DNA of 64,000 bases from UMGS692 sp963653425 (GTDB lineage: Bacteria; Bacillota; Clostridia; Christensenellales; CAG-314). A program made the translations under genes and the position numbers. Position 1 is the first letter of the stretch. Each line of letters begins with the position of its first letter. Location: the NCBI GenBank assembly GCA_963653425.1, contig CAVJWC010000002.1, positions 1 to 64,000 of the forward strand. Direction: 5' to 3'. Of this stretch, positions 8,579-16,559 are shown in pieces. The notes below the pieces were generated by a model. The model had not been told where the DNA came from. It made no database searches and worked only from the letters and a program-made list of their open reading frames with translations.

Positions 8579-8594
8579 GATTATACGACTCTTC

Positions 8595-8741
8595 GGATAT
8601 GCGAATGAACACGTTTACCGACATTTGACAGATATGCGAATGAACGCAATCGGATGTGCGAATGAACACACCTGTAAAACTTTAACAGATATGCGTACGA
8701 ATGCACTTGTTAAATTTTAGTTAGATATGCGCACGAACGCA
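8595..8741 (+). repeat. Five degenerate ~18-bp direct repeats
   Basis: Copies of GATATGCGAATGAACRC-like sequence begin near 8595, 8631, 8651, 8688 and 8724, all in the same orientation, spaced 20-37 bp apart. They lie in the gene-free stretch 8579-8891, just before a promoter. Function unknown; they could be regulator-binding sites. Confidence 0.75.
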
Positions 8742-8760
8742 AGTTAACCGCGCGTAAGAC

Positions 8761-8789
8761 TTGACAAAAGTCGTATAATTTGGCATTAT
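8761..8789 (+). promoter_or_regulatory. Promoter of the CxxC-tailed exported protein gene
   Basis: Consensus TTGACA, 17-bp spacer, CATTAT. It lies about 100 bp before the start codon and 20 bp after the last degenerate repeat. Confidence 0.6.
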
Positions 8790-8891
8790 AAGAATAACGA
8801 ATATAAAGACGTCGAACGTTACGCCGACGCGAAAACGACGCGTTATAAATATTCGGCTGACAAAGGTATTAAGGCTCGGGCGGAGGAAATT

Positions 8892-10853
8892 ATGAAAAAA
8901 ATCAGATATATAACGGCTGCTTTGCTTATAATATTTGCGTGCTGTCTTCTTGCGGTAAGTCCGTCGGACAGGGCGGAAGGCTTTGAAATCTCACTCGGTC
9001 TGGAGGGCGGAGTGTACGCCTATTCTTCGTCCACGGGTACGAAAACGGTAAGGCTTAAAGCCGATTCGGCTGTTTCTCTCGGTGCGGAAGGTTCTTTTCT
9101 TATCCGCATAAAAATCAGTTGCCGTGAAGTCAATAAAGCCAACGACAAAGACGGCGTTATAACCGTTCGTCTTAAAACCGATTCCGATACGCTGTGGATA
9201 GAAGAAGCCGAGAATAAATTCACCTTCGTTCTTCCCGGCGGAGTTAATTCCGAAATAACTTCCTCTCTTTCTTCTGGAAGCAAGGCGGGCGCGGTCTTTT
9301 CTTTGCCTGCGGGTAAAGACGGAACGATAGTCATTCCCGTAAGTTCTTTGCGTTCGGGAAGCAAAGACAGCCCGATTCCCGCGGAAGAAACGCTTAAAAA
9401 GGACGATAAACTTACTTCCGTGGAAGTGGATTTCAACGGTTCGCGTTGGGATATTTTCGTCGGACAAACCGCAGTCAGGGACAAAGACGGCAACCTTACC
9501 GAGATAAAAGGAAGTTATTCCACGCCGTCGAGGAACCTTAAACTTCTCGATAGTTTTTGCGATCATGTGACTCTTACCGTCAACGGCAAACAGGCTACGC
9601 TTAAAAACGGAACGCTTAACGTCGATATGAGCGGAGGCGGAAGAGTTTATACCGACAATACGCTGTGGTTTTTCGATTCCGCAAATATAAGTTCGGTTTT
9701 AAGAAACGGTTACGGAATTACCGAAATCCGCGCCGAGATTAACGGAGAAACTTTAAGCGAAAAGAGTAATTTCGGATACCTTTTCAGCGATAAATTTGCC
9801 GTCCGCACCAACCGCGACGAGAACACGGGAACGCTCGGGTTCGAACCCGTAACGGTGGATATTTTCGTAACCGTGGATAAGCTTGTAAAACTCGAAGTTC
9901 CGAGCGGAGGAGCAGTGATTCGTTACGGAGAACTCGACGACAGCGAAGACGGAGTTATATACCTTAAAAAAGGCTGTCCGTCCGTGCTTACCGTCGAAGC
10001 CGTGGAAGGTTTTGGTTTTTCGGGGCTTGCGCTCGACGGCAAAGTCCTTGAAAACTTAGCGGACTCGGGCGAAGACTATAAGTGCGTGGTAACGGCAAAC
10101 GTCGACGGAGTTCTTGACGTTTTGGGTTCGGCAGGCAACGTTACCGCGACTTTCTCGTCGGATACAGGCGTTAAGGTTACAAGGAACGGCGAAGTTCTTT
10201 CGGGCGAATACGACTTTCAGGCGTTCACCCGTCTTGTATTTACTCTCGAAACGGACATAGGTTACGAAGGCGTACTTACCGTGCGCGACGGAAACGATAA
10301 GCTCGTTACTCCCAAACGTCGTGAAAGCGGAGAATACGTAGTGGTTCTTTCCGAAAGTATGACCTTTTCCGCTCAATCTCGGATAAAGACCTTCACCGTA
10401 ACTTACGACCTCGACGGCGGACGTTACGAAGGCGCAAGCAACCCCACGGCAGTCACTTATTTCGACGCGGTTACGCTGATAAGTCCCGTTAAAAAGGGGT
10501 ACGAATTTGTCGGCTGGCAAATTTACGGCAGTGAAGATTTCGTTACCGAACTAAAAGAAGTCACCGAAGACATTTCGCTCGTTGCCGTTTATAAAAGTAA
10601 GGAAGTTACGCCCGATAATCCCGATAACCCCGATAATCCCGACAATCCCGACAATCCGAGCGAAGAGGGTTGCGGAAGTTGCGGAAGTTGCGGAGGATGT
10701 GGCGGATGCGGAAGTTGCGGTAGTTGCAACAGTTGCGGAGGACAGGTGAATTCGCTTGCGACTCTGCCCGCGTTTGCGGCGGTTCTTCTCGTTATTCCGC
10801 CTAAAAAGAAAAAAGATCTCGGCGACGCCGACGAAAAGAATAAACGCGAATAA
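8892..10853 (+). CDS. Exported surface protein with InlB-type repeat and CxxC-rich C-terminus
   Basis: 653 residues. An N-terminal signal sequence (residues 1-29; KKIRY then a hydrophobic run) is followed by ~450 residues of beta-rich sequence I do not recognise. Next comes one Listeria-Bacteroides/InlB B-type repeat (YDLDGGRY ... GYEFVGWQ, residues ~505-545), a Pro-Asp-Asn repeat of about five units, and a Gly/Ser/Cys segment with eight cysteines spaced C-x-x-C. After that is a short hydrophobic stretch (TLPAFAAVLLVIPP) and a basic KKKKD tail. The order resembles a cell-surface anchoring signal but there is no LPXTG. GGAGG precedes ATG 8892. It is probably monocistronic. Confidence 0.8.
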   Translation: MKKIRYITAALLIIFACCLLAVSPSDRAEGFEISLGLEGGVYAYSSSTGTKTVRLKADSAVSLGAEGSFLIRIKISCREVNKANDKDGVITVRLKTDSDTLWIEEAENKFTFVLPGGVNSEITSSLSSGSKAGAVFSLPAGKDGTIVIPVSSLRSGSKDSPIPAEETLKKDDKLTSVEVDFNGSRWDIFVGQTAVRDKDGNLTEIKGSYSTPSRNLKLLDSFCDHVTLTVNGKQATLKNGTLNVDMSGGGRVYTDNTLWFFDSANISSVLRNGYGITEIRAEINGETLSEKSNFGYLFSDKFAVRTNRDENTGTLGFEPVTVDIFVTVDKLVKLEVPSGGAVIRYGELDDSEDGVIYLKKGCPSVLTVEAVEGFGFSGLALDGKVLENLADSGEDYKCVVTANVDGVLDVLGSAGNVTATFSSDTGVKVTRNGEVLSGEYDFQAFTRLVFTLETDIGYEGVLTVRDGNDKLVTPKRRESGEYVVVLSESMTFSAQSRIKTFTVTYDLDGGRYEGASNPTAVTYFDAVTLISPVKKGYEFVGWQIYGSEDFVTELKEVTEDISLVAVYKSKEVTPDNPDNPDNPDNPDNPSEEGCGSCGSCGGCGGCGSCGSCNSCGGQVNSLATLPAFAAVLLVIPPKKKKDLGDADEKNKRE

Positions 10854-10937
10854 AAGCCTGTAAAACGGCTCGGAAACGGCTGATACGAACTCAGACTTAT
10901 TCGGGATAAACTCAAATACAGCCAAGACAAATCCGGG

Positions 10938-11001
10938 TATAAAGAACGCAAAGTCGGCTTTTCGGATTGACTTGCGGAAAGCGGATATAAAGAACGCAAA
11001 G
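10938..11001 (+). repeat. 16-bp direct repeat pair between exported-protein genes
   Basis: TATAAAGAACGCAAAG occurs at 10938-10953 and 10986-11001. The rest of the 10854-11294 stretch is AT-rich with no convincing gene. Confidence 0.7.
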
Positions 11002-11294
11002 CTTAAAACTTATATATACGGCGGCGACTTATAAGAGAGAAACTTTACGGCTCTTTCAGAAGATTTAATCAGAAATCGGGTTTTACTCAAAGTGAAAGAT
11101 TTGTGAAAGCGTTGTTCACAAAACCGACGGCAGAAAATCGTGTTTTTCCGCAGAAAAAGACAAAAAACTCTTTTTCAAAGACAAAAACCACCGAAAAAGG
11201 GCTGAAAAGTAAAATTTAGGGGCTTTTTATGTGGTGATTTTTGTTTGTTAAAGTGAAAAGTTTTAGAAAATTTACAAAAAGAGCGTATATGTCG

Positions 11295-11323
11295 TTGACA
11301 GAATGTGCTTTTTATGATAGAAT
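11295..11323 (+). promoter_or_regulatory. Promoter of the RsgI-like lipoprotein gene
   Basis: Consensus TTGACA, 17-bp spacer, TAGAAT, giving a leader of about 90 nt. Confidence 0.85.
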
Positions 11324-11421
11324 AGCGACAGAAAAAGCGAATGAAAGGTGCCTGAAAGAAATTCGAAGATTTGCTCGGGTTTCCGACGCCTTCAGAAGTC
11401 GCTTTAATTCAGGAGGATAAT

Positions 11422-12507
11422 ATGAATAAGAAAGCTTTATTTATGTGTATTGCGCTCGTAGTAGTTATGTGCGCAGGCGCAACCGTTATGGTAGCCTGCA
11501 GTCAGCAGGTTGACGAAAGCGAACTTGCTTACGTAACCATGAGCATTAACCCGTCCGTTGAAATCGTAGTAAACGGCAAAAACGAAGTCGTTGCGGTTAA
11601 CGGACTTAACGACGACGGTAAACTTCTTCTTCAGGACGAAGATTTCGTAGGTCAGGACCTTGACCTCGTTACCGTTAAAATCGCAGACCTTCTCGTCGAA
11701 CTCAAATTCGTCACCAAGGAAAACGGAAGCGGTAAAACCCTTCAGCTCGACGTAGCTACCGAAAACAACCAGTTCCAGATCAACATCGAAAAGAGCTTCA
11801 ACAAGGCTATGGAAACTCTTAAGAACGAATACAACGTTACCGTTGAAAAGGTTCAGAAGATAGCTAAAGACGAGCTCGTTAAACTTGCTCTTAAGGCTCA
11901 TCCCGAAAAGACCGAAGAAGAACTCAACGCTATGACCGAAAAGGAACTTATCACCCTTCTTCAGACCGACGTTCTCGAAAGAGCTCACTTCGCACTCGTT
12001 TCCATCGAAGAAGAATACTACAAGTTTAAGGAAACCGAATTCAGATTCCGTTACTACGAAGAACTCAAATCGGCTATCTCCGCTATAGACGACATCGCTC
12101 TTCAGGTAAAGAAGGTTGCCTTCAACACCGTTATGGGTACTCTCGAAGTTTCCATGAACACTCTTAACGCATTCGAAGAACAGTTCCTTAACAAGATCTG
12201 CGACTCCGTAGTAATCATCGTCGGCGGCGTTAACTGGTCGGAAGAAGTTGTTTCCGCAATCAAAGAACAGATTGACGAAGCAATCAAATCCATCAACAGC
12301 CTTTACGCAAAACTCGACGAATATCAGCAGGAACTCTGCAAGAACATCGACGTTGACGCTCTTCTTGCCAAAGTAGAAAACGGTATCAACGACGCTAAAG
12401 ACGGTATCCTTGCTCAGTACGAAGAACAGTTCCTGACCGCTATCCACAAGGCAGATCAGAAAGTGTCCGACGCTAAAAAAGCTCTTCAGGGCGAACAGGC
12501 TGCTTAA
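11422..12507 (+). CDS. Lipoprotein with RsgI-like extracellular domain
   Basis: 361 residues. A lipoprotein signal with lipobox VACS (Cys ~25) is followed at once by YVTMSINPSVEIVVNGKN and VAVNGLNDDGKLLL, which match the conserved 'INPSIE-x-x-VN ... A-x-x-LN-x-DG' pattern of the middle domain of RsgI-type membrane anti-sigma factors. The cytoplasmic anti-sigma domain and the membrane helix are missing; the lipid anchor replaces them. The remaining ~230 residues are highly helical and charged, with coiled-coil character. I chose ATG 11422, 5 nt after AGGAGG; a longer TTG frame lacks such a site. Codons look optimised (many AAC, GAA, CTT), suggesting high expression. Function unknown. Confidence 0.75.
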   Translation: MNKKALFMCIALVVVMCAGATVMVACSQQVDESELAYVTMSINPSVEIVVNGKNEVVAVNGLNDDGKLLLQDEDFVGQDLDLVTVKIADLLVELKFVTKENGSGKTLQLDVATENNQFQINIEKSFNKAMETLKNEYNVTVEKVQKIAKDELVKLALKAHPEKTEEELNAMTEKELITLLQTDVLERAHFALVSIEEEYYKFKETEFRFRYYEELKSAISAIDDIALQVKKVAFNTVMGTLEVSMNTLNAFEEQFLNKICDSVVIIVGGVNWSEEVVSAIKEQIDEAIKSINSLYAKLDEYQQELCKNIDVDALLAKVENGINDAKDGILAQYEEQFLTAIHKADQKVSDAKKALQGEQAA

Positions 12508-12518
12508 CGGTCGGCTTG

Positions 12519-12599
12519 TTAAAGTCTGAGACGGGCGTAATTGCGGGCTTGAACTTATCTTTACCGAAATCTTTAAGTTTGAGCTGCCTGAGACTTTAA
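12519..12599 (+). other. Nested 3' hairpin after the RsgI-like gene
   Basis: TTAAAGTCT (12519-12527) pairs with AGACTTTAA (12591-12599), and an inner GAACTTA / TAAGTTT pair lies within. It follows the stop codon by 11 nt and precedes the terminator; possibly an mRNA-stabilising structure. Confidence 0.5.
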
Positions 12600-12642
12600 G
12601 TATAAAAACCAATCCTGTATTGACAGATACGTTATTCCTAAG

Positions 12643-12676
12643 AAAAGGACCGACCGAAAACCGTCGGTCTTTTTCT
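12643..12676 (+). terminator. Intrinsic terminator of the RsgI-like gene
   Basis: GACCGAC pairs with GTCGGTC across an 8-nt loop, extended by A-T pairs and followed by a T-rich tract. Confidence 0.85.
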
Positions 12677-12701
12677 TTTAGAGTTAAGTTCTTCACTCTC
12701 G

Positions 12702-12730
12702 GCTGTTTTTAGGGGAATAAACGGGCTTTT
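12702..12730. repeat. Dispersed intergenic repeat, copy 1 (divergent)
   Basis: GCTGTTTTTAGGGGAATAAA followed by CGGG. It resembles the element at 18100, 23029 and 24772 (core TTTTTACGGRAAYAAATCGG), with several differences. Confidence 0.5.
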
Positions 12731-12793
12731 TTACGGAAAAACGAGCCTTTCTCAAAGAAAACCGAAAGAAAGAGATAAAAATATTATATAGTC

Positions 12794-12822
12794 TTGCAAA
12801 TCGATGAAAAAAGTAGTATAAT
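12794..12822 (+). promoter_or_regulatory. Promoter of the cyclophilin-maf unit
   Basis: TTGCAA, 17-bp spacer, TATAAT, 75-103 bp before the chosen start codon. Confidence 0.8.
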
Positions 12823-12896
12823 TAGTTAAACGCGGAACTATATACGTTCCGTCTTCGCCTGTGCGGAGATCATATTCAAGGAGTAAAAATCGTATT

Positions 12897-13433
12897 ATGA
12901 TAAATGACATTGAAAAACGTAACCCGATAGTAACCGTTACCATGGCGGACGGAAAGGTTATGAAGATAGAGCTTTATCCCGAAACCGCGCCCAATACCGT
13001 CAATAACTTCATTTCTCTTATAAATAAGAAATTCTACGACGGACTTAAATTCCACAGAGTAATCCGCGGATTTATGATACAGGGCGGAGATCCTCAGGGA
13101 ACGGGTATGGGCGGTTGCGGATACTCGATAAGAGGAGAATTCAAAATGAACGGCTTCGATAACAGACTTCGCCATACGGCGGGCGTTATCAGCATGGCAA
13201 GAACCATGGCGCCCAACAGCGCGGGAAGTCAGTTCTTCATTATGCACGAAGACGCGCCCCATCTCGACGGAGCTTACGCCGCTTTCGGTAAGGTAATCGA
13301 AGGTATGGAAGTCGTAAACGAAATAGCCTGCGTTCCTACGGGCAGAAACGATATGCCGTACGAAGATCAGATTATGCGTTCGGTAGCGGTTGAAACATTC
13401 GGCGTAGAATATCCCCAGCCGGAGAAAGCGTAA
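12897..13433 (+). CDS. Cyclophilin-type peptidyl-prolyl cis-trans isomerase
   Basis: Speeds proline isomerisation during protein folding. 178 residues from ATG 12897, with the cyclophilin core FHRVIRGFMIQGGDPQGTG (catalytic Arg in FHRV), MARTMAPNSAGSQFFIMH and AFGKVIEGMEVV. There is no signal peptide, so it is cytoplasmic. A GTG at 12861 gives a longer frame, but the AAGGAG at 12878-12883 fits ATG 12897 (13 nt, slightly long). The stop overlaps the maf start by one base (TAATG), so the two are coupled. Confidence 0.93.
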   Translation: MINDIEKRNPIVTVTMADGKVMKIELYPETAPNTVNNFISLINKKFYDGLKFHRVIRGFMIQGGDPQGTGMGGCGYSIRGEFKMNGFDNRLRHTAGVISMARTMAPNSAGSQFFIMHEDAPHLDGAYAAFGKVIEGMEVVNEIACVPTGRNDMPYEDQIMRSVAVETFGVEYPQPEKA

Positions 13434-13996
13434 TGCGCGTAGTTCTTGGTTCGCTTTCGCCGAGAAGACGCGAACTTATAAAGAAAGTCGTTCCGACTTG
13501 CGATATGATAGCTTCCAAGGCAGAAGAAAAAATCACGGAAAAGCTTCCCGAGCGCGCCGTTGCCGAAGTCGCAAAACAGAAAATGAGCTTCTTTGACGGC
13601 GAAGAATATAAAGACGCTCTTATAATAACCGCAGACACCGTGGTTTACTTCGAAGGTGAAATCTTAGGTAAGCCTCATTCCGTCGAGCAGGCAAAAGAAA
13701 TGCTTTCCCGCCTTTCGGGTAAAACGCATATCGTCTATACGGGCGTTTGCCTGAAACTCAACGAAAAGGAAGAAACTTTCGTGGAAACCAGTCGGGTCGT
13801 TTTCAGAGAATTAAGCGAAAAGGAAATTCTCGACTATATAGCCACGGGTTCGCCCTTCGATAAAGCGGGAGCTTACGGAGTTCAGGACAGCGGTTTCGTC
13901 AGGGAAATAATAGGAAGCTACGATAACGTTATGGGGCTTCCTACCGAAGAACTTAAACTCAGACTGAATTCTTTTTCTGAAAACGCAAATGCGTAA
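13433..13996 (+). CDS. maf: Maf-like nucleoside triphosphate pyrophosphatase
   Basis: House-cleaning enzyme that hydrolyses modified or non-canonical NTPs; linked to septum control in Bacillus. 187 residues, usual size. It shows LGSLSPRRRELIK at the N-terminus, ITADTVV with the catalytic Asp, GKPHSVEQAKEMLSRLSG, and SPFDKAGAYGVQD followed by a metal-site region. It is one base overlapped with the cyclophilin gene. The next gene encodes an MreB-like protein, matching the common maf-mre order. Confidence 0.94.
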   Translation: MRVVLGSLSPRRRELIKKVVPTCDMIASKAEEKITEKLPERAVAEVAKQKMSFFDGEEYKDALIITADTVVYFEGEILGKPHSVEQAKEMLSRLSGKTHIVYTGVCLKLNEKEETFVETSRVVFRELSEKEILDYIATGSPFDKAGAYGVQDSGFVREIIGSYDNVMGLPTEELKLRLNSFSENANA

Positions 13997-14046
13997 ACTC
14001 GGAGAGCGCCGACGCGTAAATTCGGGAAAAGTCAACTTGGAAACTC

Positions 14047-14066
14047 GGTCGGTGGCAGTCCCGACC
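14047..14066 (+). other. Hairpin between maf and the MreB-like gene
   Basis: GGTCGG (14047-14052) pairs with CCGACC (14061-14066) over an 8-nt loop. There is no T run, so it is not a typical terminator. Confidence 0.4.
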
Positions 14067-14101
14067 ATTTGTAACCGACAGACAATAACAGTGGGTGTAA
14101 T

Positions 14102-15070
14102 ATGAAATCATACGAACTTGCAATCGATTTGGGAGCGGACAGCATGAAATTATCCCTTCCGGGAGCCGCTCTTACGAAAACCTATCCGTCTCTCGTCGCT
14201 CAGCCTCTCGGCAGCGAACCGCTTCTTTGCGGAACGGAAGCCGCCGACGCGTTTTTCAGGAACGTGCAGAATTACAGGTTCATACGTCCCGTAAAAAACG
14301 GCGTTATCGAAGACGAAAACTTTGCGGTAACGCTTATCAATACCGTTTGCAGCAGGTATCTTTCCCAGTCGAGCAAAGAACCCGAAATTATGGCGGTTAT
14401 AGCTCTTCCCGGGTGCGCGGACGAATCGGAAGCCGAACGCTACGAAAGGATTTTCGCTCAGGCTGGAATTCAGCCCGTGCGTTTCATAGAGAGCGGAATG
14501 GCTTGTTTTCGTTCGGCTGCGAGAGAATTCGGCATTCAGAGCGGAATGATAGTCGATATAGGAAAGGACAAGACGGAGATTACCGCCGTCTATAACGGAA
14601 CGGTGGTAGACGGATGTTCGGTGTTTATCGGCGGAAAGCATATAGATCACGCAGTACAGAAAGTTATTTCGGATAAATTCGGCGTATCTCTTTCGGAAAA
14701 GGCTTTAAGCGACGTCAGGAAATGTTGCGTAAGACTCAATAAGCAGGACGTCAGCACCACGCTTATATCGGGAATGTCCCGTATCAAAAACGCCGAAACG
14801 ACCGTTCGCGTGTCCGCAAGAGACCTTTTCGAAGCGGTTTGTTCCCAGACGGACCTTATAGTTCTTGCGGTGAACAGCGTATACAATTCGCTTGAAAGAG
14901 AGGCTTTCGAACATATAAGGAATTCGGGAGTATTTCTTGCGGGCGGATGCGCTAATATTTACGGAATAAGCGACTTTTTCCGCGACTGTCTTAACACGGG
15001 AGCGCGCGTTATAGGCGAACACCCGGAACTTGCCGCGGTAAACGGTCTTATTATCGCAAAGGAGGCTTAA
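14102..15070 (+). CDS. MreB-like bacterial actin
   Basis: 322 residues with an actin/Hsp70-type ATPase layout: phosphate-1 AIDLGADSMKLSLPG at the N-terminus, PVKNGVIEDENFA as in MreB, phosphate-2 MIVDIGKDKTEITAVYNG near residue 158, and an adenosine-type GVFLAGGCANIYGI near residue 279. It is diverged from typical MreB (usually ~335-345 residues with stronger motifs). Its position right after maf fits the mre locus, but mreC and mreD are absent. It probably forms a membrane-associated filament guiding wall synthesis; a specialised paralogue (Mbl or MreBH-like) is equally possible. The weak GGGTG site precedes ATG 14102. Confidence 0.8.
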   Translation: MKSYELAIDLGADSMKLSLPGAALTKTYPSLVAQPLGSEPLLCGTEAADAFFRNVQNYRFIRPVKNGVIEDENFAVTLINTVCSRYLSQSSKEPEIMAVIALPGCADESEAERYERIFAQAGIQPVRFIESGMACFRSAAREFGIQSGMIVDIGKDKTEITAVYNGTVVDGCSVFIGGKHIDHAVQKVISDKFGVSLSEKALSDVRKCCVRLNKQDVSTTLISGMSRIKNAETTVRVSARDLFEAVCSQTDLIVLAVNSVYNSLEREAFEHIRNSGVFLAGGCANIYGISDFFRDCLNTGARVIGEHPELAAVNGLIIAKEA

Positions 15071-15071
15071 A

Positions 15072-16523
15072 TTGAAGGGCGAAACCTTAAATCCCGCAAA
15101 GGGCAGAAACGGCAGGAATATGCTTATCGTCATATTAATGACGGCGCTGTTCTTCTTGCTTGCGTCTTTAATGAGTTATCTTATATATTTCAATTCTCTT
15201 AAAGAACTGGATATATGGGATAAGATTGCCTTTTTTGCGTTGATTCTCATGGCGTGTCTGATTTTCGACGTCTATATCTGGTGTAACGAAAGAGAGCTTC
15301 TTTCGGAAAGAAGAAAACTACTTGCGCTTTGCGCGGTAATGACGGTAAGTCTTGCTCTGGAATTTATTTTTTCGAACGTGATTTCGTCGGAATACGGGCT
15401 TTATTGCGCGCCCTTTGCGGTTTGCGCTCTCGTAACGGCTCTTCTCATAAATCCTAAATGCGGATTTTTCGCAAACTTCACCGTTCTGCTTATCTTCTTT
15501 ATGAACGAAATGCGTTTCGAAGGCAATCCCGCGAGAATGTATTATCCGCTTTTCGTGGGCATAACCACGGGTATATTGGGTTCTTTCTGGATAAGCAGTT
15601 GTACGAGAAGAATTCAGTATATAGCCACGGGCGCGAAACTCGGGCTTTTCTCGCTTCTTATAGGAGCTTCGGTATCCGTTCTTTTCGTAAAGACGGAAAC
15701 CGTTCCGCCCGATATGATGCAGATTTGTCTGTTCTCGCTTCTTGCGGGCGTCGTCGATATAGGCTTGTTTATGCTTCTCGTGCCTTGTTTCGAGTGGATA
15801 TTCAACCTCGTTTCGGACTTCAGACTGGCGGAAATCGCGTCGGCAAGCCGTCCGCTTATGAAACGACTGAGAGCCGAAGCCATAGGAACATTCAATCACA
15901 GCCTGCTTCTTGCCAATTACGCAGAGGCTTGCGCTTCCGCAATAGGCGAAGACGTTTTCCTTGCCAGAGCGGCGGGATATTATCACGATATAGGAAAGCT
16001 TACCGCGCCCAAGTATTTCAGCGAAAATCAGATGGACGGTGAAAATCCGCACGATAACCTTTCGCCCGAAGCTTCGGTAAGAATAATAAAGACGCACGTC
16101 GCCAAAGGCGTGTCTCTTGCAAGGGAAAACCATCTTCCCGTCGAGATTCAGAAAGTCATTATGGAACACCACGGAACCCTTCCCATTATGTTCTTCTATC
16201 ATAAGGCTAACCGGATCACCGAAGGCGGAAACGAAGATATTTCCGCTTACTGTTACGACGGACCGAAACCCACCAGCCGGATAAGCGCGATTATTATGAT
16301 ATGCGACGCATGCGAAGCCGCTTTGAGAGCAAATAACGATAAATCGCGCGCCAACGAAATCGTAGAAAAGATCGTCAATCAGCGTTTCGAACTGGGACAG
16401 TTTACCGATTGCGACATAACGATGAAACAGCTGGATATAATTAAAGAAACCGTAGTTACGACTTATATCGGAATAGAACACGACAGAGTAAAATATCCCG
16501 ACCAGAAGATAACGAAAAAGTAA
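15072..16523 (+). CDS. PgpH-like membrane HD phosphohydrolase without the extracellular sensor
   Basis: 483 residues: about seven or eight membrane helices (residues ~15-255), then a cytoplasmic HD domain with AGYYHDIGKLTAPKYF (His305-Asp306), NQMDGENPHD and VIMEHHGT. This matches the C-terminal two thirds of PgpH/YqfF, which degrades cyclic-di-AMP. The usual ~230-residue extracellular 7TMR-HDED region before the first helices is missing; only ~20 residues precede the first helix. The start is TTG 15072, 6 nt after GGAGG. It lies directly before ybeY, as in many Bacillota (phoH-pgpH-ybeY), though phoH is absent. The c-di-AMP role is inferred from the family. Confidence 0.85.
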   Translation: MKGETLNPAKGRNGRNMLIVILMTALFFLLASLMSYLIYFNSLKELDIWDKIAFFALILMACLIFDVYIWCNERELLSERRKLLALCAVMTVSLALEFIFSNVISSEYGLYCAPFAVCALVTALLINPKCGFFANFTVLLIFFMNEMRFEGNPARMYYPLFVGITTGILGSFWISSCTRRIQYIATGAKLGLFSLLIGASVSVLFVKTETVPPDMMQICLFSLLAGVVDIGLFMLLVPCFEWIFNLVSDFRLAEIASASRPLMKRLRAEAIGTFNHSLLLANYAEACASAIGEDVFLARAAGYYHDIGKLTAPKYFSENQMDGENPHDNLSPEASVRIIKTHVAKGVSLARENHLPVEIQKVIMEHHGTLPIMFFYHKANRITEGGNEDISAYCYDGPKPTSRISAIIMICDACEAALRANNDKSRANEIVEKIVNQRFELGQFTDCDITMKQLDIIKETVVTTYIGIEHDRVKYPDQKITKK

Positions 16524-16559
16524 AAACGAAAAAGGAATTCTTGCCGTAAAGGTGAAAAA

